DNA of 45,084 nucleotides from CAZLXG01 sp964563585 (GTDB taxonomy: Bacteria; Bacteroidota; Bacteroidia; Flavobacteriales; Flavobacteriaceae): positions 1 to 45,084 of the forward strand of contig CAZLXG010000008.1 in NCBI GenBank assembly GCA_964563585.1, read 5' to 3'. Below the pieces are notes generated by a model, which saw only the letters and a list, made by a program, of their open reading frames with translations, was not told where the DNA came from and ran no database searches. How positions within the stretch are numbered: position 1 is the first letter of the stretch; each line of letters opens with the position of its first letter. A program made the position numbers and the translations under genes. Shown here one piece after another: positions 34,076 to 42,388 of the stretch.

Positions 34076-35317
34076 ATGTTGTATTACCTATTTGAATATT
34101 TAGAAAAACAGTTTCAGTTTCCTGGAGCATCACTCTTTAGTTTCTTAACGTTTAGAGCTGCTTTTGCTATGATTTTGTCGCTGTTAATTTCTACTATTTA
34201 TGGTAAAAGAATTATTCGATTTTTGGCAAAAAAGCAAATGGGTGAAACCATTAGAGATTTAGGTTTAGAAGGGCAGAAAGAAAAAGCAGGAACTCCAACA
34301 ATGGGCGGAATCATTATCATTTTAGCCACATTAATTCCTGTGTTTTTATTAGCAAAACTAGAAAACGTTTATATTATTCTATTAGTAGTTACAACCCTTT
34401 GGATGGGAACTATTGGTTTTATTGATGATTATTTGAAAAAATTCAAAAATGATAAAGAAGGATTAAAAGGAAGGTTTAAAGTGCTTGGACAAATTGGTTT
34501 AGGTATTATAGTGGGAACGACCTTATTTTTTCATCAAGATGTAACAATAAAAGAAAGACTTCCAATAGTTGAGCAACAAATATTATTGGAAAATGACCCA
34601 AATATATCTCCAACAAAGCTATATGAAGCGGAAGAGAAATCAACAAAAACTACAATTCCTTTTGTAAAAGGAAATGAGTTTGATTACGCAAAACTTATTA
34701 CTTGGATAAGTCCAGGATTAGGAAAATACGCATGGATAATTTTCATTATAGCAGTCATATTTATTATAGCAGCTGTTTCAAACGGAGCGAATTTAACCGA
34801 CGGTATTGATGGATTAGCCGCAGGAACATCAGCGATAATCGTGCTCACATTAGGCATTTTTGCTTGGGTTTCTGGTAATATTATTTTCTCTGATTATTTG
34901 AATATTATGTATATCCCAAGAGTAGAGGAGATTACTATTTATATCGCCGCGTTTGTTGGTGCGCTTATTGGGTTTTTATGGTATAACACCTATCCAGCGC
35001 AAGTATTTATGGGTGATACAGGAAGTCTAACCATTGGTGGAATTATTGCAGTGATTGCAATTGCGGTTCGTAAAGAATGGCTAATACCAGTATTGTGCGG
35101 TATCTTTTTAGCTGAAAATTTATCGGTAGTCATGCAAGTAAGTTGGTTTAAATATACCAGAAAAAAATATGGAGAAGGAAGACGCATTTTTAAAATGTCG
35201 CCATTGCATCATCATTATCAAAAATTAGGATATCACGAAAGTAAAATAGTTACACGTTTTTGGATTGTTGGTATTTTACTGGCAATTCTTTCAATAGTGA
35301 CATTGAAAATAAGATAA
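34076..35317 (+). CDS. mraY: Phospho-N-acetylmuramoyl-pentapeptide-transferase
   Basis: Transfers phospho-MurNAc-pentapeptide to undecaprenyl phosphate, forming lipid I at the inner membrane. The 413-residue protein has about ten membrane helices. Motifs are GTPTMGGIIII (about 72-82), the Asp pair in FIDDYLKK (about 116), NLTDGIDGLAAG (about 239-250), FMGDTGSL (about 311) and MSPLHHHYQ (about 373-381). It is about 50 residues longer than the E. coli enzyme because of an extra segment near residues 160-215 (roughly QDVTIKERLP to FVKGNEFDY), which I know as usual in Bacteroidota. It directly abuts murD. Confidence 0.96.
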   Translation: MLYYLFEYLEKQFQFPGASLFSFLTFRAAFAMILSLLISTIYGKRIIRFLAKKQMGETIRDLGLEGQKEKAGTPTMGGIIIILATLIPVFLLAKLENVYIILLVVTTLWMGTIGFIDDYLKKFKNDKEGLKGRFKVLGQIGLGIIVGTTLFFHQDVTIKERLPIVEQQILLENDPNISPTKLYEAEEKSTKTTIPFVKGNEFDYAKLITWISPGLGKYAWIIFIIAVIFIIAAVSNGANLTDGIDGLAAGTSAIIVLTLGIFAWVSGNIIFSDYLNIMYIPRVEEITIYIAAFVGALIGFLWYNTYPAQVFMGDTGSLTIGGIIAVIAIAVRKEWLIPVLCGIFLAENLSVVMQVSWFKYTRKKYGEGRRIFKMSPLHHHYQKLGYHESKIVTRFWIVGILLAILSIVTLKIR

Positions 35318-36649
35318 ATGAAACGGTTAGTAATTCTTGGTGGAGGAGAAAGTGGAGTTGGTACTGCGCTTTTAGGAAAGGAAAAAGGTTATGAAGTTTT
35401 TGTTTCGGATAAAGGAGCAATAAAAAAGAAATATAAAGAAGTTCTTATACATAATGAGATTGAATGGGAAGATGAAACGCATACAGAGTCAAAAATCCTG
35501 AATGCAGACATTGTAATGAAAAGCCCTGGAATTCCAGATAAAGTAGAATTGATAAAACAAATTCGAGAACAAGGAATTTTAGTAGTTTCTGAAATAGAGT
35601 TTGCTGCAAAATTTACAAATGCAACTATTGTAGGAATTACAGGAAGTAACGGTAAAACTACAACAGCAACATTAGCGCATCATATTTTAAAACAAGAACT
35701 AAATGTTGGGTTGGCAGGAAATATTGGAGACAGCTTTGCAAAACAAATTTTAGAAAATGATTACCAAAATTACGTGTTAGAAATAAGTAGTTTTCAGTTA
35801 GACGATATTGTGGATTTCAAACCAAAAATAGCAGTGATAACTAACATTACGCCAGACCATTTAGATAGATATGATTATGAGTTTGAAAACTATATCGCTT
35901 CAAAATTTCGTATTGCAATGAATCAAACAAAAGAAGATTATTTGATTTACGATGCCGATGATGAAGTTATTATAAATCATTTAAAAAATTATCCAGTTCA
36001 ATCAACATTATTGCCGTTTTCATTAACAAAAACTATTGAAAATGGTGCGTATTTAGATAAAGAAAACATAAAAATAACAATAGATAATAATCAATTAATT
36101 ATGCCAACAACAATTCTAACTTTAGAGGGGAAACATAATATTAAAAATGCCATGGCTGCCTCAACCTTGGCGCATTTATTAAAAATAAGAAAGCAAACTA
36201 TCCGAGAAAGTTTAGAGAATTTTCAAGGTGTAGAGCATCGTTTAGAGCAGGTTCTAAAAATTAATAAAGTACAGTATATAAACGATTCAAAAGCAACCAA
36301 TGTAAACGCAACATATTATGCTTTAGAAAGTATGGATGCACCTACAGTTTGGATAGTTGGAGGAACTGATAAAGGCAATAATTACGAAGAATTATTTCCG
36401 TTTATAAACGAAAAAGTAAAAGCAATTATATGTTTAGGTGTGGATAATGAGAAATTGTTTCACAATTTTGGAAACATGGTAGATGTTATTGTGGAAACAC
36501 AATTTATGAGTGAAGCCGTAAAAATCGCATATAAAGTTGCAGATGCTGGAGATAATGTATTGTTATCGCCAGCATGTGCAAGTTTTGATTTGTTTGAGAA
36601 TTATGAAGATAGAGGACGTCAATTTAAAAATGCAGTAAGAAATTTATAA
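35318..36649 (+). CDS. murD: UDP-MurNAc-L-alanine:D-glutamate ligase
   Basis: Adds D-glutamate to UDP-MurNAc-L-Ala. The 443-residue Mur ligase starts with a Rossmann-like domain (VILGGGESGVGTALLG, about 4-19). It carries the P-loop GITGSNGKTTTATLAH (about 105-120), ISSFQLDDI (about 155-163), TNITPDHLDRY (about 174-184) and a C-terminal domain with NDSKATNVNATYYAL (about 322-336) and LLSPACASFDLFENYEDRG near the end. All residues typical of an active ligase are present. It abuts mraY upstream and lies 8 nt before ftsW. Confidence 0.96.
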   Translation: MKRLVILGGGESGVGTALLGKEKGYEVFVSDKGAIKKKYKEVLIHNEIEWEDETHTESKILNADIVMKSPGIPDKVELIKQIREQGILVVSEIEFAAKFTNATIVGITGSNGKTTTATLAHHILKQELNVGLAGNIGDSFAKQILENDYQNYVLEISSFQLDDIVDFKPKIAVITNITPDHLDRYDYEFENYIASKFRIAMNQTKEDYLIYDADDEVIINHLKNYPVQSTLLPFSLTKTIENGAYLDKENIKITIDNNQLIMPTTILTLEGKHNIKNAMAASTLAHLLKIRKQTIRESLENFQGVEHRLEQVLKINKVQYINDSKATNVNATYYALESMDAPTVWIVGGTDKGNNYEELFPFINEKVKAIICLGVDNEKLFHNFGNMVDVIVETQFMSEAVKIAYKVADAGDNVLLSPACASFDLFENYEDRGRQFKNAVRNL

Positions 36650-36657
36650 AAGAAGAA

Positions 36658-37857
36658 GTGAAAACTGTTTTTAAAAACATAAAAGGAGACCGTTTAATTT
36701 GGGCAATAGTAGCTTTGTTGGCAATACTATCGTTCTTACCCGTGTATAGCGCATCAAGTAAGTTGGCGTATAGCGGTGTGGGTGGTAACGGAAATACCTT
36801 TGCGTTTTTTGTTAAACATTTTATGCATTTGTTTTTAGGGTTCGTAATAATGTATGGAGTTCATAAAATCCCATACAGGTATTTTAGAGGCCTATCCTTA
36901 GTATTAATGCCAATAGTTTTAGTGTTGCTTGTGCTTACTATGTTGCAAGGTACAACCATAGAAGGAGCTAGTGCTAGTAGATGGATTCATATACCAATAG
37001 TTGGTATGTCGTTTCAAACATCAACATTTGCGGCAGTCGTGCTTATGGTTTATGTAGCGAGATATATGTCTAAAATTAAAGAAAAAAAAATCACTTTTAA
37101 GGAATCTATATTACCACTTTGGACTCCAGTTTTTTTAGTGTTAATATTAATATTGCCTTCAAATTTTTCAACAGCAGCTATTATCTTTTTAATGGTAATG
37201 ATGCTGGTTTTTTTAGGAGGTTATCCTGTTCGTTATTTAGGAATAATATTAGGTATGGGCTTAGTGGCTTTAGTGTTTTTTGTTGCAGTAGCAAAACTTA
37301 CCGATGGGCCTTTAAAGGTTAAAGTAAATACTTGGGAAAATAGAATTAAAAATTATTCAAATACTGAAGAAACAAAGGAAGGTTATCAAATTGAAAAAGC
37401 TAAAATAGCAATAGCGTCTGGCGGTCTTAAAGGACTTGGTCCTGGGAAAAGCAATCAAAAAAATTTTTTACCACAATCTTCATCCGATTTTATTTTCGCA
37501 ATTATTATTGAAGAATATGGTTTGATTGGAGGTTTTGTAATAATGATATTATATATGTGGTTGCTGTTTAGAATTGTTATTGTAGCCCAAAAATCCGACA
37601 CCATATTTGGTAAGCTTTTAGCGTTAGGTGTTGGTTTGCCAATAATATTTCAAGCTTTAATTAATATGGCTGTAGCAGTAGAATTGTTTCCAGTAACAGG
37701 ACAGACACTACCCTTAATTAGTAGTGGAGGTACATCTATTTGGATGACCTGTTTAGCGATAGGGATTATTTTAAGCGTAAGCGCAAAACGAGAAGAAATA
37801 AAAGAACAAGAATATAGAGAAGATAATCCACTTGAAATTTTGAGTGAAGCAATTTAA
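36658..37857 (+). CDS. ftsW: Septal peptidoglycan glycosyltransferase FtsW
   Basis: SEDS-family polymerase that extends septal glycan strands from lipid II together with FtsI. The 399-residue protein has about ten membrane helices. Family features include the loop GASASRWIHIP (about 102-112), IASGGLKGLGPGKS (about 250-263), SSSDFIFAIIIEEYGLIGG (about 271-289) and the C-terminal LPLISSGGTSIW (about 350-361). The start is GTG, preceded by a purine-rich AAGAAGAA stretch that could act as a ribosome binding site; no earlier in-frame start is compatible with the murD stop 8 nt before. It abuts murG. Confidence 0.95.
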   Translation: MKTVFKNIKGDRLIWAIVALLAILSFLPVYSASSKLAYSGVGGNGNTFAFFVKHFMHLFLGFVIMYGVHKIPYRYFRGLSLVLMPIVLVLLVLTMLQGTTIEGASASRWIHIPIVGMSFQTSTFAAVVLMVYVARYMSKIKEKKITFKESILPLWTPVFLVLILILPSNFSTAAIIFLMVMMLVFLGGYPVRYLGIILGMGLVALVFFVAVAKLTDGPLKVKVNTWENRIKNYSNTEETKEGYQIEKAKIAIASGGLKGLGPGKSNQKNFLPQSSSDFIFAIIIEEYGLIGGFVIMILYMWLLFRIVIVAQKSDTIFGKLLALGVGLPIIFQALINMAVAVELFPVTGQTLPLISSGGTSIWMTCLAIGIILSVSAKREEIKEQEYREDNPLEILSEAI

Positions 37858-38955
37858 ATGAAAAACTATAAAATCATATTATCTGGAGGAGGAACAGGAG
37901 GACATATCTATCCTGCTATTGCTATTGCGAACGAATTAAAATCTCGTTTTCCAGATGCTGAATTTTTATTTGTTGGAGCAAAAGACAGAATGGAAATGGA
38001 TAAAGTTCCACTTGCCGGATATGAAATTAAGGGGCTGTGGATTTCTGGAATTCAGCGAAAGCTAACTTTTAAAAATTTAATATTTCCATTTAAATTGATA
38101 AGTAGTTTATGGAATGCACGAAAAATAATTAAGTCTTTTAAACCAGATGTAGCTATCGGTACAGGTGGTTTTGCTAGTGGTCCATTATTGCAAATTGCGA
38201 CTTCAAAAAAGATACCTAGTTTAATACAAGAGCAGAATTCGTATCCAGGAATTACTAATAAATTATTAGCAAAAAAGGCTCAAAAAATATGTGTGGCTTA
38301 TGATGGGTTATATCGATTTTTTCCAAAAGGAAAAATTATTAAAACAGGTAATCCAGTTAGGCAAGATTTAATAAACTTTAAAACAAAAACAGTTGAAGCT
38401 AAAGATTTTTTCAAGTTAAAACATGGAAAATATACGCTTTTAGTTTTAGGAGGCAGTTTAGGTTCAAGAAGAATAAATGAGCTAATTGAAAATAAATTAG
38501 ATTTTTTAGACACACAAAATGTCCAAATAATATGGCAATGTGGAAAGTTATATTATCAGCAATATAAAATTTATAAAAACACTAAAAACGTACAAGTTTA
38601 CGAGTTTATAAACAGTATGGATTTAGCTTATAATGCGGCAGACATTGTGATATCAAGAGCTGGAGCTGGTTCGGTTTCGGAGCTTTGTATTGTTGGCAAG
38701 CCGGTCATATTTATTCCATCGCCAAATGTTGCTGAAGACCATCAGACAAAAAATGCAATGGCTGTTGTGAAAAGTGATGCGGCAATAATGATTAAAGAAG
38801 CAGATTTAGATGTTGATTTTGAAAACAAATTTTCACAGCTTATTGCCTCGCCAGAAAAACAAAAAGAATTTGGTGAGAATATAAAAAAACTGGCATTGAT
38901 AAATGCAACTAAAGAAATAGCAGACGAAGTTGAAAAGCTTTTAAAGAATAAATGA
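37858..38955 (+). CDS. murG: Lipid II synthase MurG
   Basis: Adds GlcNAc from UDP-GlcNAc to lipid I, producing lipid II at the cytoplasmic side of the inner membrane. The 365-residue GT28 enzyme shows the N-terminal SGGGTGGHIYPAIAIA (about 9-24), GTGGFASGPLLQIA (about 101-114), QEQNSYPGITNKLL (about 124-137), the C-domain VLGGSLGSRRINE (about 196-208) and SRAGAGSVSELC (about 268-279), which binds the nucleotide sugar. It directly follows ftsW and overlaps murC by 4 nt (ATGA). Confidence 0.96.
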   Translation: MKNYKIILSGGGTGGHIYPAIAIANELKSRFPDAEFLFVGAKDRMEMDKVPLAGYEIKGLWISGIQRKLTFKNLIFPFKLISSLWNARKIIKSFKPDVAIGTGGFASGPLLQIATSKKIPSLIQEQNSYPGITNKLLAKKAQKICVAYDGLYRFFPKGKIIKTGNPVRQDLINFKTKTVEAKDFFKLKHGKYTLLVLGGSLGSRRINELIENKLDFLDTQNVQIIWQCGKLYYQQYKIYKNTKNVQVYEFINSMDLAYNAADIVISRAGAGSVSELCIVGKPVIFIPSPNVAEDHQTKNAMAVVKSDAAIMIKEADLDVDFENKFSQLIASPEKQKEFGENIKKLALINATKEIADEVEKLLKNK

Positions 38956-40304
38956 ATTTAAATAACATACATAACATCTATTTTATTGGTATTGGAGGCA
39001 TTGGTATGAGTGCGTTAGCACGCTATTTTCAAGCGAATAATAAAAATGTTGCTGGTTATGATAAAACTCAAACTGAAATCACAGAAGGTTTAGTGGATTT
39101 GGGTATAGATGTTCATTTTCAAGATTCAATAGAAAGTATTCATTCCTCTTTTTTTAATATTGAAAAAGCATTAGTTGTTTATACGCCAGCAGTTCCTAGT
39201 AGTCATTCAGAATTAACATATTTTAAAAATGAAGGTTATTCAGTTTTAAAGCGATCAGAAATATTAGGTTTAATAACAGAGAATACTTATTGTCTAGCTA
39301 TTGCAGGCACTCACGGAAAAACAACTACAACCAGTATTCTTGGGCATTTAATGTATGAATGTGATGTAAAATTGACTGCTTTTTTAGGAGGAATAAGTGA
39401 GAATTATAATTCAAATTTAATTTTAAATGGTACAGAAGTATCAGTAGTAGAAGCTGATGAATTCGACCGTTCATTTTTAACGCTAGCTCCAGATTTGGCA
39501 TGTATCACATCAATGGATGCAGACCATTTAGATATTTATGGTGAAGTAGATGAATTAAAAAAATCATTCATTGAGTTTTCAAAAAAAATAAAACCTCAAG
39601 GAAAGTTATTTATAAAAAATGGATTGCCTTTAAAAGGAATTACTTATGGAATTGAAGACGATTCAGATTATTCAATTCAAAATATAAAAATAGAAAATGG
39701 TACATATGTTTTTGATGTTAAAACACCAAAAACAGTACTCGAAAATTTACAATTTAACCTACCCGGTAGACATAATTTGTCGAATGCATTAATAGCCTTG
39801 GCGATGGCTGTAGAGTATGGTTGCCCTAACCGGCAGCTCGCCAAAGCTTTGGCATCTTACAAAGGTGTTAAACGCAGATTTACATATCATATAAAAACGG
39901 ATGATTTAGTTTTTATTGATGATTATGCGCATCATCCGGAAGAAATAAAAGCAGTGCATCAAGCAGTTCGAGAAATGTATCCTAATAAAAAAGTATTAGC
40001 CATTTTTCAGCCACATTTATTTAGTAGAACTCGTGATTTTGTTGATGATTTTGCTAAAAGTTTGTCGCAGTTTGATGAGTTGTTATTATTAGATATTTAT
40101 CCTGCAAGAGAAAAGCCAATTGAAGGTGTTACTTCGACTTGGTTATTAAATAAAATAAATAGTGATAAAAAGGAATTGATTAGTAAAAATGAAATAGTTT
40201 CAAAAATACATGAAAGTAGCGCCCAAATTATACTAACTATTGGCGCGGGAGATATTGGAGAAGAAGTAAAACATATTAAAAAAGAATTTAGCATTGCGAG
40301 TTAA
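38952..40304 (+). CDS. murC: UDP-MurNAc:L-alanine ligase
   Basis: Starts the peptide stem by joining L-alanine to UDP-MurNAc. The 450-residue Mur ligase has IGIGGIGMSALARYF (about 11-25), the P-loop AGTHGKTTTTSIL (about 118-130), EADEFDRSFL (about 166-175), TSMDADHLDIYG (about 186-197), DDYAHHPEEIKA (about 318-329) and FQPHLFSRTRDF (about 347-358). The full set of MurC-specific motifs is present. Its last 11 nt overlap the ftsQ start. murF and ddl, which complete the precursor in many dcw clusters, are not in this window. Confidence 0.96.
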   Translation: MNLNNIHNIYFIGIGGIGMSALARYFQANNKNVAGYDKTQTEITEGLVDLGIDVHFQDSIESIHSSFFNIEKALVVYTPAVPSSHSELTYFKNEGYSVLKRSEILGLITENTYCLAIAGTHGKTTTTSILGHLMYECDVKLTAFLGGISENYNSNLILNGTEVSVVEADEFDRSFLTLAPDLACITSMDADHLDIYGEVDELKKSFIEFSKKIKPQGKLFIKNGLPLKGITYGIEDDSDYSIQNIKIENGTYVFDVKTPKTVLENLQFNLPGRHNLSNALIALAMAVEYGCPNRQLAKALASYKGVKRRFTYHIKTDDLVFIDDYAHHPEEIKAVHQAVREMYPNKKVLAIFQPHLFSRTRDFVDDFAKSLSQFDELLLLDIYPAREKPIEGVTSTWLLNKINSDKKELISKNEIVSKIHESSAQIILTIGAGDIGEEVKHIKKEFSIAS

Positions 40305-41013
40305 TTGGAATTACATAAAAATGATTGTTTTATTTGGGTTGGTGGTGTTTTTATTTGCCTTCGCTTCAAATAGAAATGGACTTAGAAAAATAACAAAACC
40401 CAATGTTAGTTTTATAGGAGAAAACAATCTTTTTATAACAAATGAAACTGTTAGTAAATTGTTAATACAAAGTTCTGAAGAGGTTGAAAATGTACCTAAA
40501 GAAACTTTAGATTTGAATGAGTTAGAAAATGCCCTAAAATCTAACCTAATGATAAAAATGGCGGAAGTTTATGTTGCTGTAAATGGAACACTTAATGCTA
40601 AGATAGAGCAAAAAACGCCTATTGCGAGAGTGAGTACAAACGCATCATATTATATTGATGATGAAGGTTTTTTTATGCCATTATCAAGCAATTATTCTGC
40701 AAGAGTACCACTAGTTACAGGTTATGTTGAAAAAAATAATTTAAAAAATGTCTTTGAAGTAGCAAGTAAAATTAAAAATGATGAGTTTTTAAAAACGAAT
40801 GTAATAGAAATTCATCAAAGCATAAATAAGAATATTTATTTAAAACTAAGACAGTGTAAATTTTTAGTGCAATTAGGCGATATAAATTTTTTAGATAAAA
40901 AAATTAATAATCTAAAAGCGTTTTATCAAAAAAGTTTAAAAGAAAAAACGTTAAATAATTATAGTAAAGTCAATTTGCAATTTGAGAACCAAGTAGTGTG
41001 TACCAAAATATAA
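40294..41013 (+). CDS. ftsQ: Cell-division protein FtsQ
   Basis: Bitopic division protein of the FtsQLB complex. In 239 residues it has a short cytoplasmic N-terminus, a membrane helix (about 8-25, IKMIVLFGLVVFLFAFAS), then a periplasmic part with a weakly conserved POTRA-like region and the FtsQ beta-domain (about 105-200). The start given is TTG, inside murC. An ATG at 40321 would begin at the membrane helix and lose the basic residues before it, so the TTG is preferred; this is not proven. It is placed by position between murC and ftsA, by topology and by length, since the family diverges fast. Confidence 0.88.
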   Translation: MRVNWNYIKMIVLFGLVVFLFAFASNRNGLRKITKPNVSFIGENNLFITNETVSKLLIQSSEEVENVPKETLDLNELENALKSNLMIKMAEVYVAVNGTLNAKIEQKTPIARVSTNASYYIDDEGFFMPLSSNYSARVPLVTGYVEKNNLKNVFEVASKIKNDEFLKTNVIEIHQSINKNIYLKLRQCKFLVQLGDINFLDKKINNLKAFYQKSLKEKTLNNYSKVNLQFENQVVCTKI

Positions 41014-41016
41014 AGA

Positions 41017-42327
41017 ATGGAGCATAATATAGCAGTAGGATTAGATATAGGAACCACAAAAATTGTGGCAATGATTGGTCGTAAAAATGAATACGGCAAA
41101 GTCGAAATTTTAGGTATTGGTAAATCTAAAAGTTTAGGTGTGCATCGTGGTGTGGTAAATAATATTACACAAACAATTCAATCTATTCAACAAGCAGTTC
41201 AAGAAGCTGAAGCTGCTGCAGATATGAAAATTGACGGTGTAACTGTTGGTATTGCAGGACAGCATATACGCAGTTTGCAACATAGTGATTATATAACTAG
41301 AGCTAATGCTGAGCATGTTATTAGTGAGGAAGATATTGATAGATTAATCAATCAAGTTCACAAATTAGTGATGCTTCCTGGAGAAGAAATAATTCATGTG
41401 TTACCACAAGAATATAAAGTTGATGGGCAAGCTGAAATTAAAGAACCTGTTGGAATGTATGGCGGACGATTAGAAGCCTATTTTCATGTGGTAGTAGGTC
41501 AAGTATCATCTATTAGAAATATCGGGCGTTGCGTTCAAAGTGCAGGATTGAATTTAGAAGGTATTACGTTAGAACCTTTAGCATCAGCTAATGCTGTTTT
41601 AAGTCAAGAGGAAAAAGAAGCAGGTGTAGCACTTATTGATATAGGTGGAGGAACAACCGATTTAGCGATTTTTAGAGATGGTATTATTCGTCATACAGCG
41701 GTAATTCCTTTTGGAGGTAATGTAATTACGGAAGATATAAAAGAAGGCTGTTCAATTATTGAAAAGCAAGCTGAACTATTAAAAATAAAATTTGGTTCTG
41801 CGTGGCCAGGAGAAAATAAAGACAACGAAATAGTTTCTATTCCGGGATTAAGAGGAAGAGAACCAAAAGAAATCACTTTAAAAAACTTGTCTAAAATTAT
41901 TCATGCACGTGTTGTAGAAATTGTTGAGCAAGTATATGTTGAGATAAAAAATTACGGTCACGAAGAGCAAAAGAAAAAATTAATTGCAGGTATTGTGTTA
42001 ACAGGTGGCGGTAGTCAATTAAAACACTTAAAGCAATTAGTAGAATATATAACAGGAATGGATACCAGAATTGGATATCCAAACGAACATTTAGCAGGCG
42101 ATAGTGACGAGGATGTTACAAGTCCATTATATGCAACAGCAGTTGGATTGGTTTTAGACGGACTAAAACAACAAGAAAGAAAGAGAATTGAGCAAGAGGA
42201 AGTTGCAAGCGAAAGTGAAGAGGATAATGCAACAGACGAACCTAAAGAGAAGACTGTAAAAGAAAGGCGTTCTTTTTTAGATAAATTAACTGAACGTGTA
42301 AAAGATTTTTTAGATAATGCGGAATAG
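41017..42327 (+). CDS. ftsA: Cell-division actin-like ATPase FtsA
   Basis: Tethers FtsZ filaments to the membrane. The 436-residue protein begins with the phosphate-1 motif VGLDIGTTKIVAMIG (about 7-21). It contains the 1C subdomain typical of FtsA (about 85-165), the phosphate-2 motif ALIDIGGGTTDLAIF (about 206-220) and the adenosine motif GIVLTGGGSQLKHL (about 326-339). A charged linker with Glu-rich residues (about 385-415) leads to the C-terminal amphipathic helix RRSFLDKLTERVKDFL that binds the membrane. It lies 3 nt after ftsQ and 61 nt before ftsZ. Confidence 0.96.
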   Translation: MEHNIAVGLDIGTTKIVAMIGRKNEYGKVEILGIGKSKSLGVHRGVVNNITQTIQSIQQAVQEAEAAADMKIDGVTVGIAGQHIRSLQHSDYITRANAEHVISEEDIDRLINQVHKLVMLPGEEIIHVLPQEYKVDGQAEIKEPVGMYGGRLEAYFHVVVGQVSSIRNIGRCVQSAGLNLEGITLEPLASANAVLSQEEKEAGVALIDIGGGTTDLAIFRDGIIRHTAVIPFGGNVITEDIKEGCSIIEKQAELLKIKFGSAWPGENKDNEIVSIPGLRGREPKEITLKNLSKIIHARVVEIVEQVYVEIKNYGHEEQKKKLIAGIVLTGGGSQLKHLKQLVEYITGMDTRIGYPNEHLAGDSDEDVTSPLYATAVGLVLDGLKQQERKRIEQEEVASESEEDNATDEPKEKTVKERRSFLDKLTERVKDFLDNAE

Positions 42328-42388
42328 TTATTTAGTAAACAAACCATTGAATAAAAAATAAAGTAAAAACCCCAGTAAAAAAGAATTT

